This document shows positions 1-8,760 of a DNA stretch of 64,000 nucleotides, piece after piece; positions within the stretch are counted from its first letter, which is position 1, and the number at the start of each line of letters is the position of its first letter. Both the position numbers and the translations under genes were made by a program. The notes beneath the pieces were generated by a model. That model was not told the DNA's origin, made no database searches, and saw only the letters and a list, made by a program, of their open reading frames with translations. Location: contig NZ_JBKFEY010000001.1 in assembly GCF_046507575.1 (NCBI RefSeq), forward strand, positions 186,001 to 250,000, in the 5' to 3' direction. This stretch comes from Pontitalea aquivivens. GTDB taxonomy: Bacteria; Pseudomonadota; Alphaproteobacteria; Rhodobacterales; Rhodobacteraceae.

Positions 1-1
1 A

Positions 2-271
2 CAGCAGCGCGTGGCGTTGGCGCGTGCTGCGGCGCCCCGGCCCGCGCTGTTTCTGGCGGATGAACCGACGGGCAATCTGGATGCGGCCAATGGCGCGGCG
101 ATCATGGATCTGCTGTTTGGGCTGCGTGACCGCCATGGCGCGACGCTGGTGCTGGTCACCCATGCGCCCGAACTGGCCGAACGCTGTGACCGGATCGTGC
201 GGCTGGCCGATGGCATGGTGGTTGAAGAGCCTGCGGTGCAGGGGATGCGCGCGGAAAGGGCGGGCGCATGA
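2..271 (+). CDS. ABC transporter ATP-binding protein, C-terminal part (YbbA/LolD-like)
   Basis: The gene begins before the window; only its last 89 residues are visible. The reading frame opens in the signature region ('QQRVALARA'), followed by Walker B with 'LADEPTGNLD', the D-loop and the switch histidine in 'VLVTHAPEL'. These are the C-terminal landmarks of the MacB/LolD/YbbA group of ATPases that pair with FtsX-type permeases. Its stop overlaps the permease start as ATGA, so the two are translationally coupled and probably form one cytoplasmic-membrane complex. The pair resembles E. coli ybbA-ybbP, where tesA is the usual neighbour; the upstream gene lies outside the window. Confidence 0.9.
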   Translation, partial: QQRVALARAAAPRPALFLADEPTGNLDAANGAAIMDLLFGLRDRHGATLVLVTHAPELAERCDRIVRLADGMVVEEPAVQGMRAERAGA

Positions 272-2793
272 GCCTGGCCTTTCGGATCGCGCGGCGCGAA
301 TTGCGCGGGGGCATCGCGGGGTTCCGCGTGTTCCTGTTGTGCCTGATGCTGGGCGTGGCGGCGATTGCGGGCGTTGGCACCGTGCGCGTGGCCATCGAAT
401 CGGGGCTGCGCGATCAGGGCGCGGTTTTGCTGGGGGGCGATGCCCAGCTGGAATTCACCTATCGCACCGCGACGGACGCGGAACGCGCCTGGATGGCGGC
501 CCGCGCCACCGCCCTGTCCGAGGTGATCGAGTTCCGCTCGATGATCGTGGTGGGGGCGGGTGAAGGCGTAGACCGCGCGCTGACCCAGGTCAAGGCGGTC
601 GATGATGCCTATCCGCTGACCGGCGCGGTGCAGGTTGAACCTGCGGTGCCGCTGGATCAGGCGCTGGGAATGCAGCCTGGCGGGCTTTACGGCGCGCTTC
701 TGGACCCGGTTCTGGCGGATCGGCTGGGCCTGGCCATTGGCGACCGCTTTCGCCTGGGGCGGGCGGAATTCATCCTGACGGGGCGTATCCTGCGCGAACC
801 CGACAGCACCGGCACCGGCTTTGCGCTGGGCCCGCGCAGCCTTGTGCCGGGTGTGGCCCTGGAAGGTTCGGGCCTGCTGGAACCGGGATCGCTGTTTGAA
901 ACCGAATACCGTCTGACCCTGCCACCCGGCACCGACCTTGACGGCCTGCAGGCCGCGGCCGAAGCGGATTTCGAAGGTGCCGGGATGCGCTGGCAGGACA
1001 GCCGCCGCGCCGCCCCGGGGGCGGAACGGTTTGTCGACCGGATCGGATCCTTCCTGGTGCTGGTGGGCCTTGCCGGGTTGGCCGTGGGCGGGGTGGGCAT
1101 TTCCGCGGCAGTGCGCGCCTGGATGGAACGCAAGGCCGGAACCATCGCCACGCTGAAGGCAATCGGTGCAACCAATGCCCTGATCCGCAATGTATTTCTG
1201 ATCCAGCTGGGGGCGCTGACCGTGGCGGGTATCGCGCTGGGGCTGGCGCTGGGCGCGGGTCTGCCCTGGCTTGCCCGGGGGGCCATCGCCGCGCGCATGC
1301 CGATTGCGGTGGACATCACCATTGCCCCTGCCGCGCTGGTCGAGGCCGCGCTGTATGGCGCGCTGGTCGCGGCGATCTTCACGCTCTGGCCGCTTGCCCG
1401 CATGGCCGAGGTGCGGGCGGCGGCGCTTTACCGCGATCTGGGGCCGGGGCGGCGGGGCTTGCCCGGGGCGGGTGCCCTGGCGCTGATCGCGGGGCTTTTG
1501 GCGGCGCTGGTGGCGGCGGCGGTCTGGTTTTCCGGGCTCTGGGCGCTGGCGCTGGGTACCTTGGGTGGCATTGCGGCGGCGTTGGCCATCCTGACGCTTG
1601 CGGCGGCGGGCCTGCGCCGGCTGGCGCGCGCCATGGCGCATCGCGCCCGTGGCCGGCCCGTCCTGCGCGCGGCCCTGGCCGCCATCGGCGGCCCGCGCAG
1701 CGAGGCGGCGCCGGTGATCCTGTCGCTGGGCCTTGGCCTGTCGGTGCTGGCCGCCGTCGGCCAGATCGACGCCGGCCTGCGCAGCGCCATCGACCGCGAC
1801 CTGCCGCAGCGCGCGCCCGCCTATTTCGTCGTCGATATCCAGCCCGACCAGATTTCCCCCTTCCTGACCCGCCTCGCCGCGATGGAGGCGGTGGAAAAGG
1901 TCGAAACCGCCCCGATGCTGCGCGGCGTTCTTACCCGCATCAACGGGCAGGATGCGCGCACGGTGGCGGGTGAACACTGGGTCGTGCGGGGCGACCGCGG
2001 CATCACCTATGCCGCCACCCCGCCCGAAGGCACCAAGGTTGTCGCCGGCCGCTGGTGGCCCGCCGATTACACCGGCCCCGCGCAGGCCAGCATGTCCGCC
2101 AAAGAGGCGGGGGAACTGGGCCTAGGCCTGGGCGACCGGATCACCGTCAATGTCCTTGGCCGCGACATCGAGGCGGAAATCACCTCGCTGCGCGAAGTGG
2201 ATTTCGCCACCGGCGGCATCGGCTTCGTGCTGACCCTGAACCCCGCCGCGCTTGCGGGCGCGCCTCACACCCATATCGCCACGATCTACGCCCCCCCCGG
2301 GGCCGAGGCCGCGATCCTGCGCGATCTGGCGCGCGATTTCCCCAACATCACCGCGATCCGCGTCCGCGACGCCATCGACCGCGTGACGCAGGCGCTGGGC
2401 GCCATTGCACGGGCCACCGCGCTGGCTGCGGGTGTCACGCTGCTGACGGGCTTTGTCGTGCTGATCGGTGCGGCCGCCGCAGGCGAACGCGCCCGCGCAT
2501 GGGAGGCTGCCTTGCTCAAGGTGCTGGGCGCGTCCCGGGGCCGGATCCTGGCCTCTTTCGCATTGCGCGCGGCGCTGATGGGGGCGGCGGCGGGGATCGT
2601 CGCGATCCTGTTTGGCGCGCTTGCGGGCTGGGCGGTGCTGGTGCTGGTGATGGAGGCAGACTTCCACTTTGCCCCGCTCCCCGCCATCGCGATCGTTGCG
2701 GGCGGGGTGCTGGCCACGCTGCTGGCCGGGCTGGTCTTTGCCCGCCGCCCGCTGGCCGCGCGCCCCGCACAAATCCTGCGCGCGCGCGACTGA
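268..2793 (+). CDS. FtsX-family ABC transporter permease (YbbP-like)
   Basis: Predicted inner-membrane permease of 841 residues, the usual size of YbbP-type proteins with two FtsX modules. An N-terminal membrane segment (about residues 18-40) precedes a large periplasmic domain. A cluster of membrane helices follows at about 265-450, then a second periplasmic domain (about 500-700) and three C-terminal helices (about 715-835). The stretch 'GERARAWEAALLKVLGAS' near residue 745 is the typical FtsX coupling region after a membrane segment. The start overlaps the ATPase stop by 4 bp. The substrate is unknown; family members move lipids, lipoproteins or peptides, or transmit force to the envelope, and nothing here decides between these. 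Confidence 0.88.
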   Translation: MSLAFRIARRELRGGIAGFRVFLLCLMLGVAAIAGVGTVRVAIESGLRDQGAVLLGGDAQLEFTYRTATDAERAWMAARATALSEVIEFRSMIVVGAGEGVDRALTQVKAVDDAYPLTGAVQVEPAVPLDQALGMQPGGLYGALLDPVLADRLGLAIGDRFRLGRAEFILTGRILREPDSTGTGFALGPRSLVPGVALEGSGLLEPGSLFETEYRLTLPPGTDLDGLQAAAEADFEGAGMRWQDSRRAAPGAERFVDRIGSFLVLVGLAGLAVGGVGISAAVRAWMERKAGTIATLKAIGATNALIRNVFLIQLGALTVAGIALGLALGAGLPWLARGAIAARMPIAVDITIAPAALVEAALYGALVAAIFTLWPLARMAEVRAAALYRDLGPGRRGLPGAGALALIAGLLAALVAAAVWFSGLWALALGTLGGIAAALAILTLAAAGLRRLARAMAHRARGRPVLRAALAAIGGPRSEAAPVILSLGLGLSVLAAVGQIDAGLRSAIDRDLPQRAPAYFVVDIQPDQISPFLTRLAAMEAVEKVETAPMLRGVLTRINGQDARTVAGEHWVVRGDRGITYAATPPEGTKVVAGRWWPADYTGPAQASMSAKEAGELGLGLGDRITVNVLGRDIEAEITSLREVDFATGGIGFVLTLNPAALAGAPHTHIATIYAPPGAEAAILRDLARDFPNITAIRVRDAIDRVTQALGAIARATALAAGVTLLTGFVVLIGAAAAGERARAWEAALLKVLGASRGRILASFALRAALMGAAAGIVAILFGALAGWAVLVLVMEADFHFAPLPAIAIVAGGVLATLLAGLVFARRPLAARPAQILRARD

Positions 2794-2819
2794 TCGCGCG
2801 GCGCCAACCCGGCCCCTGG

Positions 2820-2841
2820 CTTCTTCTTGGCAAAAATACTC
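2820..2841. repeat. Intergenic repeat, GTATTTTT-type element (copy 1)
   Basis: A 22-bp stretch ending in AAAAATACTC lies just after the permease stop. It matches the left arm of the palindrome at 6052-6117 except for three bases in the middle. Related copies lie at 48735-48757 and 61435-61455. All sit in gaps directly after stop codons. Confidence 0.6.
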
Positions 2842-2881
2842 AAACCCCGCCCCGGCCCGCGACCGGCCGGGCGGGTGCGGA

Positions 2882-3361
2882 TCAGCCGCGCAGGCCGGTT
2901 TCGCGCAGCAGGCCGCGGCGCTTGGCCTCATAATAATAACCGCGCGCATACCACATCACGGCCCGTTCCTCGGATCCGCCCGAAACAAGCCAGGCCCCGC
3001 GCAGGTATTTCACGCCGTATTTCAGGTTCGTCGCCGGATCCAGAAGATCCGCGGGCTTGCCGCGAAAGCCCATCGTCCCCGCGGTCTGCGGCAGGATCTG
3101 CATCAGCCCGTAATACGGGCCATTGCGCGCGCCCGGATTGTAGCGGCTTTCGCGCTGCACCACCCGGTGCACAAGGCTGCGCGGCACACCATATTCATCG
3201 GCATAGCGGTTGATCAGGGCGCGCAACTGCGGCGTTTCCCCGGCATGCAGGCCGGCCACATCGCCGCCCGGCGCCTTGGTCGAGGCGCGCGGATCGCCCC
3301 CACATCCGGCCAGGGCAGCCAGGCCCGACAATAGCATTACGCGGCGGGACATCGGGGTCAT
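2882..3361 (-). CDS. Lytic transglycosylase (SLT domain) lipoprotein
   Basis: Predicted peptidoglycan-cleaving lytic transglycosylase anchored as a lipoprotein. The signal peptide ends in a lipobox with Cys20 ('LAALAGC'). The SLT fold occupies about residues 45-150, with catalytic Glu71 in 'RESRYNP' and the family motifs 'GLMQILPQTA' and 'NLKYGVKYL'. At 159 residues it is a short, single-domain enzyme. The start at 3361 is preceded by AGGAG six bases upstream. It stands alone between two unrelated units. A specific role (wall turnover or assembly of an envelope-spanning machine) cannot be read from context. Confidence 0.92.
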   Translation of the reverse strand: MTPMSRRVMLLSGLAALAGCGGDPRASTKAPGGDVAGLHAGETPQLRALINRYADEYGVPRSLVHRVVQRESRYNPGARNGPYYGLMQILPQTAGTMGFRGKPADLLDPATNLKYGVKYLRGAWLVSGGSEERAVMWYARGYYYEAKRRGLLRETGLRG

Positions 3362-3458
3362 CGGGCACTCCTGCGATCACGCCTTGTGATAGCGGCCCTG
3401 TCCGAAGGGGAAAAGGATTTTTCGCCGGGGCGGTGGGCGATGCGCGGCGCCTTGCCGA

Positions 3459-4223
3459 TCAGGGCGGGCAGATCCGCACCTCGGTGCCCCAGTCCGCGCA
3501 GGCCCGGGTCAGGCCTTCGGGCAGCGCGCGATCGGTGAACAGCACATCCAGATCCGCCAATGATCCCAGCCGCACCGGCGCCGAACGGTCCAGCTTGCTG
3601 GCATCCGCGACCAGAAACACCTTGCGCGACTGGCGCAGGATGGTGCGGCTGACCCGTACCTCGGCCAGGTCGAAATCCAGCAGATCTCCATCGTGATCCA
3701 GCGCCGAAACGCCGATGACCGCGTAATCGGCCTTGAACCGCCCGATCGCATCGCTGGCCAGATCGCCCACCAGCCCGCCATCCGACCGCCGCAGCGCGCC
3801 GCCCGTCACCATGGTGTCACAACTGTCATTGGCCATCAGGATATTGGCCACGTTGATGTTGTTGGTAACCACGGTGATGTTGCGGTGGCCCAGCAATTCG
3901 CGCGCCACCGCCTCGGTCGTGGTCCCGAGATTGAGGATAACCGAACAGTTGTCGGGAATGGCCTGCGCACAGGCCCGCCCGATCGCGGCCTTGGCCGCCG
4001 CATTCATGCGCTGCCGCGCGCCATAGCCGATGTTGCTGACCCCGGTGCGCAGCACCGCGCCGCCATGCACGCGGTCCAGCAGGCCCGCATCGGCCAGTTC
4101 GGCCAGATCGCGCCGGATCGTCTGCAGCGTCACACCAAAGCGTTCGGCCAGGGCCTCGACGATGACGCGGCCCTCGGATCGGGCGATCTCCAGAATCTCT
4201 GTCTGCCGAAAGCTGGTCGCCAT
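3459..4223 (-). CDS. glpR: DeoR-family transcriptional regulator, probable glycerol-3-phosphate repressor
   Basis: Predicted DNA-binding regulator of 254 residues, close to E. coli GlpR (252). The N-terminal DeoR helix-turn-helix covers about residues 5-58 ('RFGVTLQTIRRDLAEL'). The sugar-phosphate-binding DeoRC domain follows, with 'VILNLGTTTEAVA' and 'VVTNNINVA'. A longer frame reaches upstream to 4379, but the ATG at 4223 has AGGAGG four bases upstream and gives the family length, so I chose it. It is divergent from glpD across about 195 bp of AT-rich DNA. Regulation of glpD-glpK by glycerol-3-phosphate is inferred from family and context. Confidence 0.88.
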   Translation of the reverse strand: MATSFRQTEILEIARSEGRVIVEALAERFGVTLQTIRRDLAELADAGLLDRVHGGAVLRTGVSNIGYGARQRMNAAAKAAIGRACAQAIPDNCSVILNLGTTTEAVARELLGHRNITVVTNNINVANILMANDSCDTMVTGGALRRSDGGLVGDLASDAIGRFKADYAVIGVSALDHDGDLLDFDLAEVRVSRTILRQSRKVFLVADASKLDRSAPVRLGSLADLDVLFTDRALPEGLTRACADWGTEVRICPP

Positions 4224-4330
4224 GGGCCCTCCTGCCGCCAGTGTCGCATGCGGTGTCGCATGGTCGCGCGGGCCTGTCACACGGGCAGACGCCACGACCT
4301 GCGCGAAAATGCGTAAAAACACATTGATAC

Positions 4331-4368
4331 GATCATAAACGAATAAAAACGAAAAACAATATTTGACA
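4331..4368. promoter_or_regulatory. Divergent glpR/glpD control region with direct repeats and a -35 box
   Basis: This is an AT-rich island in GC-rich surroundings. AAACGAA occurs at 4337-4343 and 4347-4353, ten bases apart, and a perfect TTGACA lies at 4363-4368 facing glpD. I see no convincing -10. Spaced direct repeats fit DeoR-family operators, so this is a candidate GlpR site. Confidence 0.5.
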
Positions 4369-4418
4369 AAAGTTCGCATTTCGCGCCTTCTGGCCCTGTT
4401 CCACAGCAGGAGGTGGCC

Positions 4419-6020
4419 ATGACCGGGCCCCGCGCCGCCGATGGGGTGGCCGATCTGTTCATCATCGGGGGTGGCATCAACGGCTGCGGCATCGCGCGCG
4501 ATGCGGCGGGGCGGGGGCTGTCGGTCGTTCTGGCCGAAATGGGCGATCTGGCGCAGGCGACCTCATCGGCGTCGACCAAGCTGTTCCACGGCGGGCTGCG
4601 CTATCTGGAATATTTCGAATTCCGTCTGGTGCGCGAGGCGTTGAAGGAACGCGAAACCCTGCTGGTGGCGATGCCGCACATCAGCTGGCCGATGCGCTTC
4701 GTGCTGCCGATGCATCCCGACATGCGCTTTGCCGCCGATACGCCGACCGCACGGCTGCTGGCGCTGATTGTGCCCTGGATGAAGGGGCGCCGGCCCTTCT
4801 GGCTGATCCGGCTGGGGCTGTTCCTTTACGACCATCTGGGCGGGCGGCGCATCCTGCCGGGCACATGCGCGCTGGATCTGCGGGCCGATCCGGCAGGGCG
4901 GGCGCTGCAGCCGCGGTTCCGGCGGGCCTATGAATATTCCGATTGCTGGATCGACGATGCGCGCCTGGTGGTGCTGAACGCGCGCGATGCGGCGGCGCGC
5001 GGCGCGCGGATCATGGTGCGCACCCGCGTGATCAGCGCCGAGCGGCGCGGCGATCTGTGGCATGTCGTGACCGAGGGCCCCGAGGGCCGGGCCGACCATC
5101 GCGCCCGCGCGCTGGTCAATGCCGCCGGCCCCTGGGTCGAGGATGTGATCCGCACCACCTTGCGCCTCAACACCGCCCGGGGCGTGCGCCTGGTCCGCGG
5201 CAGCCATATCGTCACCCGCCGCCTGTTCGACCATGAAAAATGTTATTTTTTCCAGGGCACGGATGGCCGGATCATCTTTGCCATCCCCTACGAACGGGAT
5301 TTCACCCTGATCGGCACCACCGACATGGACCATCAGGGCCGTCCCGATCAGGCCGAATGCACCGGGGGCGAACAGGATTATCTGTGTGACTTCGCCTCGC
5401 GATACCTGGCACGGCCGGTGACGCGGGATCAGATTGTCTGGACCTATTCCGGGGTGCGACCGCTTTACAATGACGGGGCCAGCTCGGCCACGGCGGCCAC
5501 GCGCGACTATGTGCTGGGCCTGGATACGGGCGGCGAGGCCGCGGGGCGCGCGGATGGGGCGCCGCCGCTGCTGAATGTCTTTGGCGGCAAGATCACCACC
5601 TATCGGCGGCTGGCCGAAAGCGCGCTGGCGAAACTGGCGCCGTTCCTTCCCGGCGCAGGCGGCGACTGGACCGCGCGCGTGCCCCTGCCAGGGGGTGATT
5701 TTCCCCATGACGGGGTGGCCGCGCTGATCGCGGGGCTGCGCGCCGACTATCCGTTCCTGACCGACGACTGGGCCGCCCGGCTGGTGCGCGCCTATGGCAC
5801 CGAGGCTCGCGCGATCCTGGGCCCCGCGCGCAGCCGCGCCGATCTGGGCCGCGATTTCGGCGCGACCCTGACCGAGGCGGAGCTGCGCTGGCTGATGACC
5901 CGGGAATGGGCGCGCGCGGCCGAGGATGTGATCTGGCGGCGCAGCAAACTGGGCCTGCGCATGACCCCCGATCAGATCGCCGCACTGGCCGCCTTCATGG
6001 CCGATCACCGGCCCGGCTGA
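4419..6020 (+). CDS. glpD: Aerobic glycerol-3-phosphate dehydrogenase
   Basis: Flavoprotein that oxidises sn-glycerol-3-phosphate to dihydroxyacetone phosphate and passes electrons to quinone at the inner membrane. The 533 residues match GlpD length. The FAD-binding motif 'IIGGGINGCGIARDAA' is at about residues 13-28, and 'SSASTKLFHGGLRYLE' is the family's substrate/FAD signature. 'LIGTTDMDHQGRP' and the C-terminal DAO_C region follow. The ATG at 4419 is preceded by AGGAGG (4408-4413) five bases upstream; a GTG at 4413 overlaps that site and is unlikely. It is the first gene of the glpD-glpK-ADH run. Confidence 0.97.
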   Translation: MTGPRAADGVADLFIIGGGINGCGIARDAAGRGLSVVLAEMGDLAQATSSASTKLFHGGLRYLEYFEFRLVREALKERETLLVAMPHISWPMRFVLPMHPDMRFAADTPTARLLALIVPWMKGRRPFWLIRLGLFLYDHLGGRRILPGTCALDLRADPAGRALQPRFRRAYEYSDCWIDDARLVVLNARDAAARGARIMVRTRVISAERRGDLWHVVTEGPEGRADHRARALVNAAGPWVEDVIRTTLRLNTARGVRLVRGSHIVTRRLFDHEKCYFFQGTDGRIIFAIPYERDFTLIGTTDMDHQGRPDQAECTGGEQDYLCDFASRYLARPVTRDQIVWTYSGVRPLYNDGASSATAATRDYVLGLDTGGEAAGRADGAPPLLNVFGGKITTYRRLAESALAKLAPFLPGAGGDWTARVPLPGGDFPHDGVAALIAGLRADYPFLTDDWAARLVRAYGTEARAILGPARSRADLGRDFGATLTEAELRWLMTREWARAAEDVIWRRSKLGLRMTPDQIAALAAFMADHRPG

Positions 6021-6051
6021 CGCAAGGCGGGGCCTGAAAAGCCCCATGCGG

Positions 6052-6117
6052 CTTCTTCTTGGCCCAAATACTCAAAAAATTCTTGCCTCCGGCGGGAGTA
6101 TTTTTTCCAAGAAGAAG
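6052..6117. repeat. Imperfect palindrome between glpD and glpK (two opposed repeat copies)
   Basis: Left arm 6052-6073 and right arm 6096-6117 are reverse complements at 19 of 22 positions. They enclose a 22-base loop with a CTCCGGCGGGAG core. The arms match the repeat at 2820-2841. The structure could act as a terminator or RNA-stabilising hairpin between glpD and glpK. Confidence 0.7.
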
Positions 6118-6136
6118 ACCATGAAAGGAAACCGGC

Positions 6137-7621
6137 ATGTCCCATATCCTGGCCATCGATCAGGGCACCACATCGTCGCGCGCCATCCTGTTCGATGCGG
6201 ATCTGGGCGTCGTGGCCGTGGCGCAAGAGGAATTTCGCCAGATCTATCCGCAGCCAGGCTGGGTGGAACATGACCCGGCGGATCTGTGGTCCAGCGTGGC
6301 GGGCACGGCGCGGGCGGTGATTGAGCGGGCGGATGTGCAGGTGCGTGACATTGCCGCGATCGGCATCACCAACCAGCGCGAAACCACGATCCTGTGGGAC
6401 CGTGCCACCGGCCAGCCCCTGCATAATGCCATCGTCTGGCAGGACCGGCGCACCGCCGCCATCTGCGCGGCGCTGCGCGATGCGGGACACGAGGCCATGA
6501 TCACCGCGCGCACCGGGCTTTTGTGCGACCCCTATTTTTCGGGGACCAAGCTGAAATGGCTGCTGGACCACATTCCCGGCGCGCGGGCGCGGGCGGCGGC
6601 GGGGGCGCTGGCCTTTGGCACGGTGGACAGTTTCCTGATCTGGAAGCTGACCGGCGGGCGGGTACATGCGACCGATGCCACCAATGCCGCGCGCACGATG
6701 TTGTATGACATCGGGGCCGGGTGCTGGGATGCCGGGATCTGCGGGCTTCTGGACATTCCGATGGCGATCCTGCCCGAGGTACGCGATTGCGCCGCCGATT
6801 TCGGGGTCACGCGGGCCGATCTGTTCGGACGCGAAATCCCGATCCGGGGTGTGGCGGGCGATCAGCAGGCGGCCACGCTGGGGCAGGCCTGTCTTGTGCC
6901 GGGGATGATGAAATCGACCTATGGCACGGGCTGTTTCGCGCTGCTGAACACGGGGGCGCAAAGGGTCGCCTCGCGCAATCGCCTGCTGACAACCATCGCC
7001 TATCAGCTGGACGGCACACCCACCTATGCGCTGGAAGGGTCGATCTTCATCGCGGGGGCGGTGGTGCAATGGCTGCGCGACGGGCTGCGGATCATCCGCA
7101 CGGCGGGCGAAACCCAGGCCCTGGCCGAGGCCGCCGATCCCGCGCAGGCGGTGGTTCTGGTGCCCGCCTTCACCGGGCTTGGCGCGCCCTACTGGCGGCC
7201 CGATTGCCGCGGCGCGATCTATGGGCTGACGCGCAATTCCGGCCCGGCCGAGCTGGCGCGGGCGGCGCTGGAAAGCGTGGGCTTCCAGACCCGCGACCTG
7301 CTGGAGGCGATGCGCGCCGATTGGGGCGGGGCGGGGCGGGGGGTGCTGCGCGTCGATGGCGGCATGGCGCGGTCGGACTGGGCGATGCAGTTCCTGTCCG
7401 ACATCATCGGCGCGCCGGTGGACCGGCCGCGCGTGACGGAAACCACCGCGCTTGGCGCGGCCTGGCTTGCGGGGATGCACGCCGGGGTTTATCCGGGGGT
7501 CGGGGACTTCGGCCGCAGCTGGGTGCTGGAGCGGCGCTTTGAACCGGGGATGGATGAACAAACGCGGGCGGCACGTTATGCCCGCTGGGGGCGGGCCGTG
7601 CAGGCCACGATGATGGTATGA
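6137..7621 (+). CDS. glpK: Glycerol kinase
   Basis: Phosphorylates glycerol with ATP to glycerol-3-phosphate, the substrate of GlpD, in the cytoplasm. It is a full-length FGGY kinase (494 residues). The N-terminal phosphate motif is 'DQGTTSSRAILFD' at about residues 7-19. 'GITNQRETTILWDRATG' and the C-terminal 'RVDGGMARSDW' and 'TTALGAAWLAG' are classic GlpK signatures. The ATG at 6137 follows AAAGGA with good spacing. The stop overlaps the next gene as ATGA. No glpF facilitator gene is visible in the window. Confidence 0.97.
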   Translation: MSHILAIDQGTTSSRAILFDADLGVVAVAQEEFRQIYPQPGWVEHDPADLWSSVAGTARAVIERADVQVRDIAAIGITNQRETTILWDRATGQPLHNAIVWQDRRTAAICAALRDAGHEAMITARTGLLCDPYFSGTKLKWLLDHIPGARARAAAGALAFGTVDSFLIWKLTGGRVHATDATNAARTMLYDIGAGCWDAGICGLLDIPMAILPEVRDCAADFGVTRADLFGREIPIRGVAGDQQAATLGQACLVPGMMKSTYGTGCFALLNTGAQRVASRNRLLTTIAYQLDGTPTYALEGSIFIAGAVVQWLRDGLRIIRTAGETQALAEAADPAQAVVLVPAFTGLGAPYWRPDCRGAIYGLTRNSGPAELARAALESVGFQTRDLLEAMRADWGGAGRGVLRVDGGMARSDWAMQFLSDIIGAPVDRPRVTETTALGAAWLAGMHAGVYPGVGDFGRSWVLERRFEPGMDEQTRAARYARWGRAVQATMMV

Positions 7622-8760
7622 CGCCATTTTCCATCGCGGCGCCGGGCCGCATCCTGTTTGGCCGGGGCGAGGCGGCCCGGGCGGCGGACCTGATCGCGGG
7701 CTTTGGGGTGCGCGGGTTTGTGGTGCATGGGGCCCAGGCGCGCCGGGCGGGCTGGTTGCTGGCGGGGCTGCGCGCGCAGGGCATTGCGGTTGACACCTTC
7801 GCCTGCCGGTCCGAGCCCGATCTGGTCACGCTGGAGGCCGCGGTAACCGCCGCGCGGGTCTGTGGCGCGGGCTTTGTGGTGGGCTTTGGCGGCGGGGCGG
7901 CTATGGACTTGGCCAAGGCGGTGGCGGCGCTGGTGCCCGCGCCCGGGGGCGCGATGGATCATCTGGAAATCGTGGGCCGCGGCCTGCCGTTGCGGGCCGA
8001 TCCCTTGCCCTTCATCGCCATCCCGACCACCGCCGGCACCGGGGCCGAGGTGACGAAAAATGCGGTCATCGGCCTGCCCGCGCATGACCGCAAGGTCAGC
8101 CTGCGCGATGACCGGATGCTGGCGCGGCTGGCGATTGTCGATCCCGCGCTGACCGATCATTGCCCGCGTGCGGTGACGCTGGCCTCGGGGCTGGATGCGC
8201 TGGCGCAGGTGATCGAGCCGTTCCTGTCCACCCGGGTCACGCCCTTTACCGATGCGCTGACCCGGCCCGCGATCAGCCTGGGCCTTGGCGCGCTGATCCG
8301 CCTGATGGAGGATGAGGAGGATGCCGAGGCCCGGGATCAGATCGCCTGGGTCAGCCTGTGTGGCGGGCTGGCGCTGGCCAATGGCGGGCTTGGTGCGGTG
8401 CATGGGCTGGCCGGGCCGATCGGTGGCATGACCGGGGCGGCGCATGGGGCGATCTGCGGGGTGCTGCTGGCGCCGGTACTGCAGGCCAATGCCGCAAAGG
8501 CCACCGGCCTTGCCGCCGACCGCATCGCCGAGGTGCGGGCGATGGTGGCGCGCGCCTTGCGGGCCGCACCCGGCACGGCCTTTTACGCGCTGGCGCGCTG
8601 GATCTCGGATGCGGGGCTGCCACCGCTGAGCGCACAGGGCCTGGCCCCCGAGGCGCGCCCCCTGGCGGCGGAAGCCGCGCTGCGGTCCAGCTCGATGGCG
8701 GGCAATCCGGTGGCACTGGGCGTGGCCGATCTGGTCGCGGCGATGGCGGCGGCGGGTTAG
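7618..8760 (+). CDS. Iron-type (group III) alcohol dehydrogenase family protein
   Basis: Predicted NAD(P)-dependent dehydrogenase of the Fe-ADH/DHQS-like fold, 380 residues. The nucleotide-binding 'GFGGGAAMDLAK' and 'IPTTAGTGAEVT' are clear. Metal-binding positions appear as Asp193, His262 ('HGLAGPIGG') and His276 ('GAAHGAICG'). The fourth usual ligand, a His in 'DALxH', reads Gln197 ('DALAQVIEP'). ATGA coupling to glpK suggests a part in glycerol or related polyol metabolism, but the substrate cannot be named; a maleylacetate-reductase-like activity is an alternative. The 3' end overlaps the convergent copA by 4 bp. Confidence 0.85.
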   Translation: MTPFSIAAPGRILFGRGEAARAADLIAGFGVRGFVVHGAQARRAGWLLAGLRAQGIAVDTFACRSEPDLVTLEAAVTAARVCGAGFVVGFGGGAAMDLAKAVAALVPAPGGAMDHLEIVGRGLPLRADPLPFIAIPTTAGTGAEVTKNAVIGLPAHDRKVSLRDDRMLARLAIVDPALTDHCPRAVTLASGLDALAQVIEPFLSTRVTPFTDALTRPAISLGLGALIRLMEDEEDAEARDQIAWVSLCGGLALANGGLGAVHGLAGPIGGMTGAAHGAICGVLLAPVLQANAAKATGLAADRIAEVRAMVARALRAAPGTAFYALARWISDAGLPPLSAQGLAPEARPLAAEAALRSSSMAGNPVALGVADLVAAMAAAG

